DNA of 64,000 nt, from positions 1 through 64,000 of the forward strand of contig JBKEDS010000013.1 of NCBI GenBank assembly GCA_047975545.1, given 5' to 3'. The position numbers were made by a program, and so were the translations under genes. Every line of letters begins with the position of its first letter. Positions within the stretch are counted from its first letter, which is position 1. The notes under the pieces are model-generated. The model saw only the letters and a list, made by a program, of their open reading frames with translations, had not been told where the DNA came from and ran no database searches. Source of the stretch: JBKEDS01 sp047975545. Its GTDB lineage: Bacteria > Bacteroidota > Bacteroidia > Flavobacteriales > Flavobacteriaceae. Of this stretch, positions 19,631 through 28,857 are shown piece by piece.

Positions 19631-21449
19631 GCAATGTTTTTCCAAGATATACCAGTTTATAGCCCTTATCAACCTTATCGATGGCTTTGTTGTGCGACGA
19701 TATAATTTCGTAAACCCCTCGTTTATCCTTAACAAGTAGCGCAATTGTATTGTCGTTATGGTTTATTTCTTCTATTAACGCTTCGTAATGCGCTCTATCG
19801 TTTATATCGATTTCGTTTATATTGGGGTACAATCGGGCTACTTTGGTAAGCAAATCGTAATCTACGGTTTGCGAAAAAAGGCCTTCTTTGGGCATGGCAT
19901 CGTCGTTATTTAGTTCCTCGGCGGTAATAAGCCTAAACGAGCCGTTTTCGCCAAACTGCTTGCTAAATTTGGTAATGGCAAACTTGTTAATATCGGCACT
20001 TCCGGTTAAGGCCATTAAAAAGCCAACATCGGATAATTCTATATTATCCTCCAAAGTTTCCGAGTAAATATTGGCGTTAAAGGCTTCTAAGCCCAATGCC
20101 CGTGCCGATTGTATGTTTTTTTGGTTACTGTCTATAAGTACTACATGCCTGCCATTATCGACCAAATATTTACCTATTAACCGCGATATTTTGGAGGCGC
20201 CTATAATTAAAACGCCTTCGCTTCGCTTTAAAAATACGCCTACCAATTTGGCAAACAGGCGTGCCGTTGTGGCGTTTAGTATAACCGTTCCCAAAACAAT
20301 CATAAACACGAGAGGGGTTATGTATTGGGCATCTTCCACACCTTGTTTTATAAGTTTGCTGCCAAATAACGAGGCTATACCGGCTGCCACGATACCACGG
20401 GGGCCTACCCAGCTAATAAATAGTTTTTCCTTAAATAAAAGGTTCGATTTTGCCGTACTTAAAAACACGGCCAACGGGCGGATAATAAACACCACCGTAG
20501 CGAAAAGCGCCAAAGTTTTCCAGTTATACAGCAACATTAAATCGGACATGTTAATATTGGCCGCCAGTAAAATAAATAAAATTGAAATAAGCAGGATGCT
20601 TAACGATTCCTTAAAATAAAGCAGTTCTTTTATGTTTTTTAAATTGCCATTGCCCAAAACCATGCCCATAACCACTACGGCCAACAGGCCCGATTCGTGG
20701 GCAAAAATTTCCGACTCGACAAACACCAAAAGTACCGTGGAAAGCGATACTACGTTTAATAGGTAATGCGGAATCATTTTTCGGTTTATGGCAAAAGCCA
20801 AAGCGTGCGCAAAGGTAAACCCAAAGGTGGTGCCAAATAAAATAATCTTGCCAAACTCGATTAGCGCCATTTTTGTAAAGCCGCTGGCGCCTTCGACACT
20901 TATAAATTCGAACACCAGTACGGCCACCAAAGCACCAATGGGGTCTATTAAAATGCCTTCCCATTTCAATACGGCTGAAATATCTTTTTTAAGCGGAATA
21001 TTCCTAAGAATAGGTGTTATTACCGTTGGCCCGGTAACAATAATCAATCCCGAGAACAAAAAGGACATTTCCCATGTTAGCCCAAAAATATAATGTGCCA
21101 AAATAGCCGCGCCAAAAAAGGTTACGGCCGCTCCCAAGGTAATAAGTTTGGTTATAACGGGGCCTACGTTTTTAATTTCGTCGCGTTTTAGGGTTAGGCC
21201 GCCTTCAAATAAAATAATACTAATGGCCAAGGATACAAAATTAAACAGGCCTTCGCCCGGAAACAGGCCGTTTTTGCCGTTCCAAACGGGTTCTATCCAC
21301 TTGCTGCCATCGGCCGAAAGGTAGGTTGCGGCAATAGGCCCTGCCAGCAAGCCAATTAAAATTAAGGGTAAAATAGCAGGGAGCTTAAACCGCCAAGCTA
21401 CCCATTGTGCCAAAATTCCCAATATAATTAATCCTGCTAATTCTAACAT
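19614..21449 (-). CDS. Cation:proton antiporter, CPA1 type with C-terminal RCK/TrkA-N domain
   Basis: A 611-residue membrane protein. Residues 1-390 contain about 12 hydrophobic segments of the Na+/H+ exchanger fold, with an ILFEGGLTL segment and GPTVITPIL corresponding to conserved discontinuous helices. The middle cytoplasmic part (about 405-520) is a Rossmann-type TrkA-N/RCK domain beginning VLIIGASKISRLIGKYLVDN, which normally binds NAD(H) or nucleotides and gates transport. It probably exports Na+ or K+ in exchange for protons at the inner membrane; the ion cannot be told from sequence by eye. The extended C-terminus resembles NhaP2-like proteins. It is monocistronic and divergent from the MBL hydrolase. 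Confidence 0.88.
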   Translation of the reverse strand: MLELAGLIILGILAQWVAWRFKLPAILPLILIGLLAGPIAATYLSADGSKWIEPVWNGKNGLFPGEGLFNFVSLAISIILFEGGLTLKRDEIKNVGPVITKLITLGAAVTFFGAAILAHYIFGLTWEMSFLFSGLIIVTGPTVITPILRNIPLKKDISAVLKWEGILIDPIGALVAVLVFEFISVEGASGFTKMALIEFGKIILFGTTFGFTFAHALAFAINRKMIPHYLLNVVSLSTVLLVFVESEIFAHESGLLAVVVMGMVLGNGNLKNIKELLYFKESLSILLISILFILLAANINMSDLMLLYNWKTLALFATVVFIIRPLAVFLSTAKSNLLFKEKLFISWVGPRGIVAAGIASLFGSKLIKQGVEDAQYITPLVFMIVLGTVILNATTARLFAKLVGVFLKRSEGVLIIGASKISRLIGKYLVDNGRHVVLIDSNQKNIQSARALGLEAFNANIYSETLEDNIELSDVGFLMALTGSADINKFAITKFSKQFGENGSFRLITAEELNNDDAMPKEGLFSQTVDYDLLTKVARLYPNINEIDINDRAHYEALIEEINHNDNTIALLVKDKRGVYEIISSHNKAIDKVDKGYKLVYLGKTLQKKDA

Positions 21450-21612
21450 ACCAAACGTGTTTTAAAAACGACTAATTTAAACAAATATGCCGATTTGCCC
21501 AATAATACCCAACAAACTTGAAACCCGAAACCACAAAACCAAAACCGGGCTTCTTAATATATTCTTAACAAATTCAGCCCATAACAATAGTTTTTACTAA
21601 TTTTACGCTCTT

Positions 21613-22479
21613 ATGAATTTGTACCCTATAAATGCCGGTAATTTTAAACTTGATGGCGGCGCCATGTTTGGCGTTGTACCAAAAAGCATTTGGAGCAAGA
21701 CCAACCCTGCCGATGCCAACAACATGATAGATATTGCCTCGCGCTGTTTATTAATTGAAAACGGGAACAAACTTGTGCTGATTGATAACGGCATGGGCAA
21801 CAAGCAATCGGATAAATTTTTTGGGTACTACCACCTTTGGGGCAACGATACTTTGGATACATCCTTGGCCAAGTACGGCTTTAACCGTAACGATGTTACC
21901 GATGTGTTTTTAACCCATTTACATTTTGATCATTGCGGCGGAAGCATACAATGGAACAAAAACAAAACAGGCTACGAACCCGCCTTTAAAAATGCCCGTT
22001 TTTGGAGCAATAAAAACCATTGGGAATGGGCTACAAACCCAAATAGACGTGAAAAAGCCTCATTTTTAAAGGAAAATATACTACCCATGGAAGAAAGCGG
22101 CCAATTGCAATTTATACCCCTTCCAAAAGCGGCTATTTTAGAAAATTCCGAACTTGGTTTCGACATATTTTTTGCCAACGGGCATACCGAAAAACAAATG
22201 ATTCCACTTATACGTTACCAAGACAAAACCATAGCGTTTATGGCCGATTTGCTACCAACCGCAGGACACTTGCCGCTACCTTACGTTATGGGTTACGATA
22301 CAAGGCCTTTGTTGACTTTAGGTGAAAAAGAAACCTTTTTAAACACGGCAGCCAACCAAAATTATTACTTGTTTTTAGAGCATGATGCCCACAACCAAAT
22401 CATTACGGTAAGCCATACCGAACGGGGCGTACGGCTTAACGAAACATTTTCTTCAGAAAATATATTTACCAATTTATAA
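21613..22479 (+). CDS. MBL-fold metal-dependent hydrolase
   Basis: A 288-residue metallo-beta-lactamase-fold protein. The metal signature THLHFDHCGG (residues 101-110; H102, H104, D106, H107) is intact. A later metal histidine is in FANGHTEKQM, and MADLLPTAGH supplies the bridging aspartate. No signal peptide is visible, so it is cytoplasmic. The overall pattern is close to the quorum-quenching-lactonase/arylsulfatase-like branch, but the substrate cannot be assigned. A TAATTTTA sequence (near 21596-21603) resembles a -7 box. It is followed after 26 bases by the S8 peptidase gene, so the two may be co-transcribed. Confidence 0.88.
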   Translation: MNLYPINAGNFKLDGGAMFGVVPKSIWSKTNPADANNMIDIASRCLLIENGNKLVLIDNGMGNKQSDKFFGYYHLWGNDTLDTSLAKYGFNRNDVTDVFLTHLHFDHCGGSIQWNKNKTGYEPAFKNARFWSNKNHWEWATNPNRREKASFLKENILPMEESGQLQFIPLPKAAILENSELGFDIFFANGHTEKQMIPLIRYQDKTIAFMADLLPTAGHLPLPYVMGYDTRPLLTLGEKETFLNTAANQNYYLFLEHDAHNQIITVSHTERGVRLNETFSSENIFTNL

Positions 22480-22505
22480 ACATAGACTAATTCAAATTAG
22501 ATAGA

Positions 22506-24110
22506 ATGAAAACCATTAAATTTTTATCATTATCAGTACTGGCAACGGCCTTGTTTTACGGTTGTGGCGGTACTTCCGAAATTCTTTCTGTTCCTGTTGA
22601 AAACATCGACACTTCACCTTTAAAAGTTGCAGAACTTACCGAAGCCGAGGAACACAACTGGGGGCATTTGGATTTGGTTAAGGATACCATTCCCGGCATG
22701 AGCGTAGATAAGGCCTACGAGGATATTATAAAAAACAAAAAAGGACAAAAAGTTATTGTTGCCGTTATCGATTCGGGCATAGATATAGACCACGAGGATT
22801 TAAATAACGTTATTTGGACCAATAAGGGCGAAATACCAAACAACGGCAAGGACGACGATAAAAACGGCTATGTGGACGATGTTCACGGTTGGAATTTCCT
22901 TGGCGATGGTTACGACGAACAATTGGAAATGGTACGTATCCTAAACACCGGAAATACCAGTAATCCCGATTATGCCAGGGCGCAGGCCGAGTACGCCTCC
23001 GAATACCAATTGTGGTTGGACAGAAAAAACCAATACGACCAAATTTATCAGCAAATAGCGGCGGCCGACGATGCCCTTGCAAAACATATTGGCAAAAAAA
23101 ATTACACAAAAGAAGAGGTTAATGCCATAACCACTACCGACGAAGCCCTAAGCCAAGCCGTACAAATAGCAAAATACATGTACAGCAACGGTATGGACTC
23201 ACTAACCGAAGCCAAAACCGAAATAGCAGATGGGCTGGAAAGCATTAACGAGCGCCTAAACTTTAACTTAAACAAAAACTTTAAAGGCCGAAAAACCGGG
23301 GACGATATTAATAATTTAAACGATAAAGCCTACGGCAACGGAAACGTAAAAAATATAAAGAAAAGCGAAAGCCACGGTACGCACGTTGCCGGTATTATTG
23401 CCGCCGAACGCAATAACGGCAAAGGCGCAAACGGTGTAGCCAATAACGTGGAAATTATGGCCATACGAACCGTACCCAACGGCGACGAATACGATAAGGA
23501 CGTGGCCCTGGCCATTAGGTATGCGGTAGATAACGGCGCAAAAGTAATTAACGGCAGTTTTGGCAAAAGCTACTCGCCGCACAGCGATTGGGTTAGGGAT
23601 GCCATTGCCTATGCCTCCAAAAACGATGTGGTTTTTGTACACGCTGCGGGCAACGAAAGTAAAAATGTTGATACCGAGCCCAACTTTCCCGACGACAACG
23701 TAAATTTTAAGGAAATATCGGATACTTACATAAGAGTTGGTGCCCTAAACCCAAAATACGGTTCGAATATGGTGGCCGATTTTTCCAACTACGGCAAAAA
23801 CAATGTTGATGTATTTGCGCCCGGCGCCCAAATTTATTCCACAATGCCCGGAAACGAATATAAAGCCCAAGGCGGTACCTCTATGGCTGCTCCCGCCGTT
23901 GCGGGCATTGCGGCTTTAATCCGTTCGCAATACCCAAATTTATCGGCCGCACAGGTAAAGCAAATCATACTTAATTCCGGCTTGCCCTTAAATAATAAAG
24001 TTGTAGTGGGTGGCGATACCAACAATGTTAAACCATTTAACCAACTTACAAAAACAGGCCGTATTGTAAATGCCTACAATGCTTTAATCATGGCAGCAAA
24101 AACAAACTAA
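22506..24110 (+). CDS. S8 (subtilisin-like) serine peptidase, lipoprotein
   Basis: A 534-residue exported peptidase. The signal peptide ends in a lipobox FYGC (about residues 18-21), so it is probably lipid-anchored. The catalytic triad is D89 (VIDSGIDIDH), H290 (SHGTHVAG) and S459 (GTSMAAP). The Asp-His distance of about 200 residues is far larger than in classical subtilisins; the insertion (about 140-280) is helical, charged and rich in N and D. This insertion is known in Bacteroidota S8 peptidases. There is no C-terminal sorting domain. A strong terminator follows. The target proteins are unknown. Confidence 0.94.
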   Translation: MKTIKFLSLSVLATALFYGCGGTSEILSVPVENIDTSPLKVAELTEAEEHNWGHLDLVKDTIPGMSVDKAYEDIIKNKKGQKVIVAVIDSGIDIDHEDLNNVIWTNKGEIPNNGKDDDKNGYVDDVHGWNFLGDGYDEQLEMVRILNTGNTSNPDYARAQAEYASEYQLWLDRKNQYDQIYQQIAAADDALAKHIGKKNYTKEEVNAITTTDEALSQAVQIAKYMYSNGMDSLTEAKTEIADGLESINERLNFNLNKNFKGRKTGDDINNLNDKAYGNGNVKNIKKSESHGTHVAGIIAAERNNGKGANGVANNVEIMAIRTVPNGDEYDKDVALAIRYAVDNGAKVINGSFGKSYSPHSDWVRDAIAYASKNDVVFVHAAGNESKNVDTEPNFPDDNVNFKEISDTYIRVGALNPKYGSNMVADFSNYGKNNVDVFAPGAQIYSTMPGNEYKAQGGTSMAAPAVAGIAALIRSQYPNLSAAQVKQIILNSGLPLNNKVVVGGDTNNVKPFNQLTKTGRIVNAYNALIMAAKTN

Positions 24111-24130
24111 TACCATTAATTTTTTAGTTG

Positions 24131-24156
24131 AAAGAGGCTTATATTGGCCTCTTTTT
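24131..24156 (+). terminator. Intrinsic terminator after S8 peptidase
   Basis: Arms AAAGAGGC (24131-24138) and GCCTCTTT (24147-24154) followed by T-residues, 20 bases after the S8 stop codon. Confidence 0.8.
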
Positions 24157-24197
24157 AAATTTTAACCACTACGAAAACTTTCACAAACACTAAACAC

Positions 24198-26021
24198 ATG
24201 CAACGTTTACTAACCTTATCGCTTTTTGCAACCATTTTGGTTTCGTGCAAAACATCGCAAAGCATGGTAACGGCACCGCCCATTGCCACAAAACCGGCAA
24301 TACCGCTACCAAGCCAAGCACAAGCCAACGCAACCTATTGGCAACAACATGCCGACTATACCATGGACATCGATATGGATGTAAACACCTATAAATACAA
24401 GGGAAAACAAACCTTGGTATATACCAACAACTCACCCGACGTGCTGCGCCGTGTGTACTATCACTTGTATTTTAACGCCTTTCAACCGGGTAGCGAAATG
24501 GACGTGCGCTCGCGCACCATACCGGACCCCGATTCCAGGGTTGGCAACCGTATAAACAACCTAAAACCAAACGAAATTGGTTATATTAAGGTTAATACGC
24601 TTACACAAAACGGTACAGCCTTAAAGCACGAAACCGTTGGGACTATTTTGGAGGTCGATTTAGCAAAACCCATACACCCTGGCGAGAGCGTAACCTTTAA
24701 TATGGATTTTAATGCACAAGTTCCCGTGCAAATACGCCGTTCGGGACGAAACAGCAAAGAAGGTGTTGCCTTGTCCATGACGCAATGGTACCCCAAAATG
24801 GCCGAGTACGATTTCGAGGGTTGGCATGCCGATCCCTACATTGGCCGTGAATTTCATGGCGTTTGGGGCAATTTTAACGTAACACTCCATATCGATAAAA
24901 ATTACGTCGTTGGCGGAACGGGTTATCTTGAAAGCGAATCGGCATTAAACAACAACAAGAAAACATTGGTATTTAATGCACCCAACGTTCATGATTTTTC
25001 CTGGGCGGCCGACCCCGATTTTATCCACGAAAGCCTGCAAATGCCCAATGGGCCTACATTAAATTTTTATTACAAAAGCACCCTTGAAGCCAAATATTTA
25101 AAGTATTGGAAAGATTTTCAGCCTAAAGTGGCCGAACTAATGGATTATTTTAGCAATAATATTGGACCTTACCCATACAAGCAATATTCGGTTATACAAG
25201 GTGGCGATGGCGGTATGGAGTACGCCATGTGTACCTTAATTACCGGCCAGCGCAGTTTTGGCAGTTTGGTTGGCGTTACGGCGCACGAATTGGCGCATAC
25301 CTGGTTTCAGTTTTTATTGGCCACCAACGAAACCAAGCACGAATGGATGGACGAAGGTTTTACCAGTTATATAAGCGATTGGGCCATGAACGCCGTTATG
25401 AACGAAAAAAAGGAAAACCCAACCGACGGTGCCTACGAAAGCTATTTTAAATTGGTTAATTCCGGAAAAGAACAACCCTTAACCACACAAGCCGACCGCT
25501 ATAATTTTAATGGAACTTACGGGGCTTCCGCTTATAGTAAAGGCGAAGTGTTTTTGGCACAATTAGGCTACGTTATAGGTGAAGAAAATTTAAAACAAAC
25601 CCTGGTTGAATACTATAACCAATGGGCCTTTAAGCACCCTACGCCCAACGATTTTATGCGTATAGCCGAAAAGGTATCGGGCTTGGAACTCGATTGGTAC
25701 CTAACCGATTTTTGCCAAACCACCAACACCATAGATTACGCCGTTAAAACTATTGATAATAATACCGTAACCTTGGAACGTATTGGGCTAATGCCCATGC
25801 CCATAGACATAACCGTAACCTATACCGACGGCAAAAAACAGGATTTTTATATTCCACTGCAAATGATGCGAGGCGAAAAACCAACAACGGCAACCACATT
25901 GCCCGATTGGGCCTGGGCCTACCCAACCTATAGTTTTAAAGCCGATAAGCCCATAAAACACGTACAAATAGACCAAAAAATGTTAATGGCCGATATAAAC
26001 AAGAAAAACAATTCAATGTAA
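24198..26021 (+). CDS. M1-family zinc metallopeptidase (aminopeptidase-like), lipoprotein
   Basis: A 607-residue exported peptidase with a lipoprotein signal (lipobox LVSC near residue 17). The gluzincin motif is complete: HELAH at 363-367 and the third zinc ligand E386 in WMDEGFTSY, 18 residues after the second histidine. The substrate-binding GGMEY (seen as GDGGMEYAM) marks the M1 family. M1 enzymes remove N-terminal residues from peptides; an outer location suggests nutrient peptide use. A C-terminal beta-sandwich ends the protein. It is preceded by its own terminator-separated intergenic region and followed by a repeat element. Confidence 0.94.
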   Translation: MQRLLTLSLFATILVSCKTSQSMVTAPPIATKPAIPLPSQAQANATYWQQHADYTMDIDMDVNTYKYKGKQTLVYTNNSPDVLRRVYYHLYFNAFQPGSEMDVRSRTIPDPDSRVGNRINNLKPNEIGYIKVNTLTQNGTALKHETVGTILEVDLAKPIHPGESVTFNMDFNAQVPVQIRRSGRNSKEGVALSMTQWYPKMAEYDFEGWHADPYIGREFHGVWGNFNVTLHIDKNYVVGGTGYLESESALNNNKKTLVFNAPNVHDFSWAADPDFIHESLQMPNGPTLNFYYKSTLEAKYLKYWKDFQPKVAELMDYFSNNIGPYPYKQYSVIQGGDGGMEYAMCTLITGQRSFGSLVGVTAHELAHTWFQFLLATNETKHEWMDEGFTSYISDWAMNAVMNEKKENPTDGAYESYFKLVNSGKEQPLTTQADRYNFNGTYGASAYSKGEVFLAQLGYVIGEENLKQTLVEYYNQWAFKHPTPNDFMRIAEKVSGLELDWYLTDFCQTTNTIDYAVKTIDNNTVTLERIGLMPMPIDITVTYTDGKKQDFYIPLQMMRGEKPTTATTLPDWAWAYPTYSFKADKPIKHVQIDQKMLMADINKKNNSM

Positions 26022-26181
26022 TACCAATTTTATTTCGAAATGAGCCTTAAATTATTTTGAATATTTTGTGTTTAGGCAAGGCAAAAAATTGAGGCATAGC
26101 ACCGCTACGGCGATGTTTTTTAACGAAGCATAAACGCAAAAGAACGAAATAATAAGGCTCATTTTGATGTGAAATTGGTAT
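26021..26181. repeat. MITE-like element with long terminal inverted repeats (second family)
   Basis: The ends ATACCAATTTTATTTCGAAA (26021) and the complement of GATGTGAAATTGGTAT (26166-26181) form imperfect inverted repeats of nearly 40 bases, continuing into ATGAGCCTTA/TAAGGCTCAT. The interior contains GAGGCATAGCACCGCTACGG and TTTTTTAACGAAGCATAAAC. Part of the interior recurs at 59551-59600. The first base overlaps the last base of the M1 stop codon. No protein is encoded. Confidence 0.75.
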
Positions 26182-26244
26182 AACCCTAAAAAGCACATAT
26201 TTTAATTTAAATATCCTATTTTTAAGCAGTAAATACATTAAAAA

Positions 26245-27132
26245 ATGAATAACTCGATAAGCCGTTTAGAAGCCATATTGAAACAATGGGAATTGGCAAC
26301 CGCCAACCAATTACCAAAACTGCTTTTGGGCTTGGTTGTTCTTGTAGCCTTTATTTTTTTGGCAAAGTTGGCCAAGCGTATTAGCTTGGCATTTTATGCC
26401 CGAACCATTAAAAAACAATCGGATATTGCTAAAATAATGGCCACGGTTATTTATTTTTTCTTTTTACTATCCGGTATTTTTTTGGCGCTTCAAGTTGCCG
26501 GGTTAGAAAAATTTTTAACCCACATTTTGGCAGGTGCCGGTATTGTTGGTATTGTGGCGGGGTTTGCTTTTAAGGATATTGCCTCCAACCTATTTGCAGG
26601 CTTATTGCTAAAAATACAAAGCCCGTTTAAACCGGGCGATTGGGTTAGTATAGACAATCAATATGGTTACATTATCGAAGTAGGCTGGATTACTACCAAA
26701 ATACATACCGTACCGGGACAAGAGGTGTTCGTGCCAAACCAAATTATTTACAGCGGTACATTTACCAATTATTCGGCTTTGGGCAAACGCCGCATTATAT
26801 TAAAAAGCGGCGTATCCTATGGCGACGATTTACAGCACGTACGAAACACGGCCTTGGACGAAGTTAAAAATTTTGAAACATATTTGCCCGACGAGGGCAT
26901 CGATTTTTATTTTACCGATATTGGCGGTTCTACCTACGATTTTATGCTGCGCTTTTGGGTGAAGTTCGAATCGAACGACGATTATTGCAAGGGTATGAAC
27001 GAAGCTATCGTACGTATTAAAAAGCGTTTTGAAAAAGAAAATATTTCTATTGCATATCCGGTAACAACATTGGATTTTGGCGTTAAGGGCGGTGTTAATA
27101 TTTTTGATAAAACCATTAAAACCGAAAACTAA
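26245..27132 (+). CDS. MscS-family small-conductance mechanosensitive channel
   Basis: A 295-residue membrane protein that releases solutes when the membrane is stretched. Three hydrophobic segments occupy residues 20-45, 62-90 and 90-115. The pore-lining TM3 has the glycine/alanine pattern ILAGAGIVGIVAGFAFKDIA, and the beta domain that follows contains FKPGDWVSIDNQYGYIIEVG and VPNQIIYSGTFTNYS, both family hallmarks. The cytoplasmic cage ends near residue 285. The next small gene starts 2 bases after the stop codon, so both are probably one operon. A repeat element lies upstream, and TATTTTTA near 26217 could be a -7 box. Confidence 0.94.
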   Translation: MNNSISRLEAILKQWELATANQLPKLLLGLVVLVAFIFLAKLAKRISLAFYARTIKKQSDIAKIMATVIYFFFLLSGIFLALQVAGLEKFLTHILAGAGIVGIVAGFAFKDIASNLFAGLLLKIQSPFKPGDWVSIDNQYGYIIEVGWITTKIHTVPGQEVFVPNQIIYSGTFTNYSALGKRRIILKSGVSYGDDLQHVRNTALDEVKNFETYLPDEGIDFYFTDIGGSTYDFMLRFWVKFESNDDYCKGMNEAIVRIKKRFEKENISIAYPVTTLDFGVKGGVNIFDKTIKTEN

Positions 27133-27133
27133 T

Positions 27134-27475
27134 ATGGATTTTGAAAAAGTAAAAGAGCAAATTTCCCAAGCGCTAAATAAAACATCCAAAGACTTTGGAA
27201 ACATAAAAACCGATGCTAAAATTGAAGGTGAAGACGTTTACGTGGCCGCCAAAATACTGCTCCTGTTTTTGGAAAACAAACCCGTAACACCTCAACAAAT
27301 TAGCTTTTTAAAAACCGAATCTATCGATTTTACAAAAGTACTCGCACTTATTGGCCTACAAGCTGTACCCGGTTCCAGCGTGGCCATTGTTATACTACAA
27401 AAAATAGCATTAAAACATGGTTTTTCGCTATTTCCAAGCCTTATAAATAACCCGGAACAAGAACTAAAATCTTAA
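27134..27475 (+). CDS. Small conserved-looking protein of unknown function, coupled to the MscS gene
   Basis: A 113-residue protein starting MDFEKVKEQISQALNKTSKD. I do not recognise the family. It is mostly helical and soluble, with a hydrophobic segment LALIGLQAVPGSSVAIVILQ (about residues 72-91) that resembles the LETM1/Ribosome-binding-like pattern of short Bacteroidota proteins, but no firm assignment is possible. The ATG lies one base after the MscS stop codon, indicating translational coupling. An upstream in-frame start inside the MscS gene exists but adds a low-quality extension. Confidence 0.7.
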   Translation: MDFEKVKEQISQALNKTSKDFGNIKTDAKIEGEDVYVAAKILLLFLENKPVTPQQISFLKTESIDFTKVLALIGLQAVPGSSVAIVILQKIALKHGFSLFPSLINNPEQELKS

Positions 27476-27502
27476 TTTTATATTGAAGAATACGTTTTAA
27501 AT

Positions 27503-28177
27503 TTAATCCACATATTTTATACGGCCGCCCAAAGCCTTGTTTTCGTTAACGGTATTGGGTTTTCCGTATACGTAAACATCACCACCGGCACGTATATTTA
27601 TATCCATTTGCTTAGTGGCCTTAACATAGGCTTCGCCACCGGCTTTTATGGCTACGTCGGTTTTTTCGGTTTGTAGGTTCTTGGCATTGTAAATACCGCC
27701 CGTAACTATCGATATGGTTTGGCTTTTTGTTGTTCCTGAAACCTCAATATTACCACCCGTAACCGATTTAATATTTAAATAATCGGTAAAAATGGGCAAT
27801 GTTATTATACCGCCTTCTTGGGCTTTTAGGGTTATTTCGTATTGTTTAATAACATCGTCGCTAAAAACTTTGGCACCTTCGTTAACATCAATAGTGTCTA
27901 ATGCTGTGTAGTATAAAATTACCTTGGTATCGTCGCCACTAAAGCTACTTTCAATATTCATTTTTATTTTTAGTATGCCGTTTTTGTTGTTAACAACAAC
28001 GTTATCCTTATTGGTACCTGAAATTACAACTTTATTTTCGTTAGACTTTACGAGCTGTACCTGGATTAAATCGTATACCTTTAGTTCGTTAAACTCGCCT
28101 ACGGTTTTTTCTATGGCCGATTGTGCCGTTAATACCGTGGTTATTAATAATACAAATACTTTTACGAGGGTTTTCAT
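27503..28177 (-). CDS. DUF2807 (head GIN) domain-containing secreted protein
   Basis: A 224-residue exported protein with a signal peptide (MKTLVKVFVLLITTVLTAQS). The body is a repetitive beta-structure with short hydrophobic strands separated by K/N/G turns (ITLPIFTDYLNIKSVTGGNI, IKAGGEAYVKA, INIRAGGDVYVYG), as in the auto-transporter-adhesin-like DUF2807 beta-helix. The opening FNELKVYDLIQVQLVKSN is typical of the family. The role is unknown; a cell-envelope location is likely. It ends 28 bases from the convergent small gene and starts 30 bases from the stop of the SMR exporter gene, so it may be its operon partner. Confidence 0.85.
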   Translation of the reverse strand: MKTLVKVFVLLITTVLTAQSAIEKTVGEFNELKVYDLIQVQLVKSNENKVVISGTNKDNVVVNNKNGILKIKMNIESSFSGDDTKVILYYTALDTIDVNEGAKVFSDDVIKQYEITLKAQEGGIITLPIFTDYLNIKSVTGGNIEVSGTTKSQTISIVTGGIYNAKNLQTEKTDVAIKAGGEAYVKATKQMDINIRAGGDVYVYGKPNTVNENKALGGRIKYVD

Positions 28178-28207
28178 GGGTTACTATTTATTGTTGTTTT
28201 ATTTACA

Positions 28208-28534
28208 TTAATGCGATACTACTTTTAGCCCGACAATGGACAGTATTAGGGTGGTTAAAAACAATAGCCTTAAAAATGTAGTGGGTTCCTTAAATACAAA
28301 AATACCTACCAAAACGGTTCCTACGGCGCCTATTCCCGTCCAAACGGCATAGGCCGTGCCTATTGGCAAAGATTGGGTGGCTTTTATTAAAAGCGCCATG
28401 CTTATACTTAGGCTTAGCAAAAAACCAATGTACCATAGGTACATGTCGCTGCCGGTTGTTTCCTTGGCTTTTCCCAAACAAAAGGCAAAGGCAACCTCAA
28501 AAAGTCCGGCAATGGTTAGTAGTATCCAGTTCAT
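28208..28534 (-). CDS. SMR-family exporter, SugE/Gdx-like
   Basis: A 108-residue protein with four membrane helices. The essential glutamate is E13 in AGLFEVAFA, and the signature SLPIGTAYAVWTGIGAVGT (about residues 55-73) is that of the small multidrug resistance family. The AGLFEV and YAVWTGIGAVG combination fits the SugE/Gdx branch, several members of which export guanidinium in exchange for protons; EmrE-type drug export is less likely. No known guanidine riboswitch sequence is recognised upstream. It forms a homodimer in the inner membrane by family knowledge. A structured-RNA-like element occurs about 180 bases upstream. Confidence 0.88.
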   Translation of the reverse strand: MNWILLTIAGLFEVAFAFCLGKAKETTGSDMYLWYIGFLLSLSISMALLIKATQSLPIGTAYAVWTGIGAVGTVLVGIFVFKEPTTFLRLLFLTTLILSIVGLKVVSH

Positions 28535-28713
28535 TTTTTAGTTTTTTAAACTGAACTTATGCTAAGCTTAATTTAAATGGTAAAATTATCAATTATTGTT
28601 CCGATGTGGTTTTATTTATGAAAAATTTATAATTGTAGGCTTTTGGTTTATGGGGTGGTAGTTGCTATGTTTTTACTAAACTGTTCCCTGCGTTAATGCT
28701 TACTGTTAGCTTT

Positions 28714-28843
28714 TTGCCCTGCGTTAGGGATAGTAGCGGAAAGCCCACAGCGAGCCTTAGACAGGCTCTGGCCAAAGGGCAAAGTACGAGCGAGGACTTG
28801 CAGCGGATAGCCCGACCCAGAGCTTGCGTAGGGTAACGCCCAA
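28714..28843 (+). ncRNA. Structured-RNA-like element, possibly Flavo-1 type
   Basis: A GC-richer island between the SMR gene and rnr. It contains GGGATAGTAGCGGAAAGCCC, then a GCCTTAGACAGGC hairpin (28755-28767), then GAGCGAGGACTTGCAGCGGA and TAGCCCGACCC. The motif AGCGGAwAGCCC occurs twice, and the ends GCCCTGCGTTA and TAGGGTAACGCCC suggest closure. From memory, similar intergenic sequences are frequent in Flavobacteria and resemble the Flavo-1 RNA motif. The strand shown is the orientation in which I remember it; the family name is unverified. Confidence 0.45.
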
Positions 28844-28857
28844 ATAAAAGTTATGTT

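Noticed and set aside
28535..28857. Guanidine riboswitch upstream of the SugE/Gdx-like gene
   Set aside because: Neither ykkC-type nor mini-ykkC ACGR hairpins were recognised on the minus strand; the structured element reads better as a Flavo-1-like sequence.
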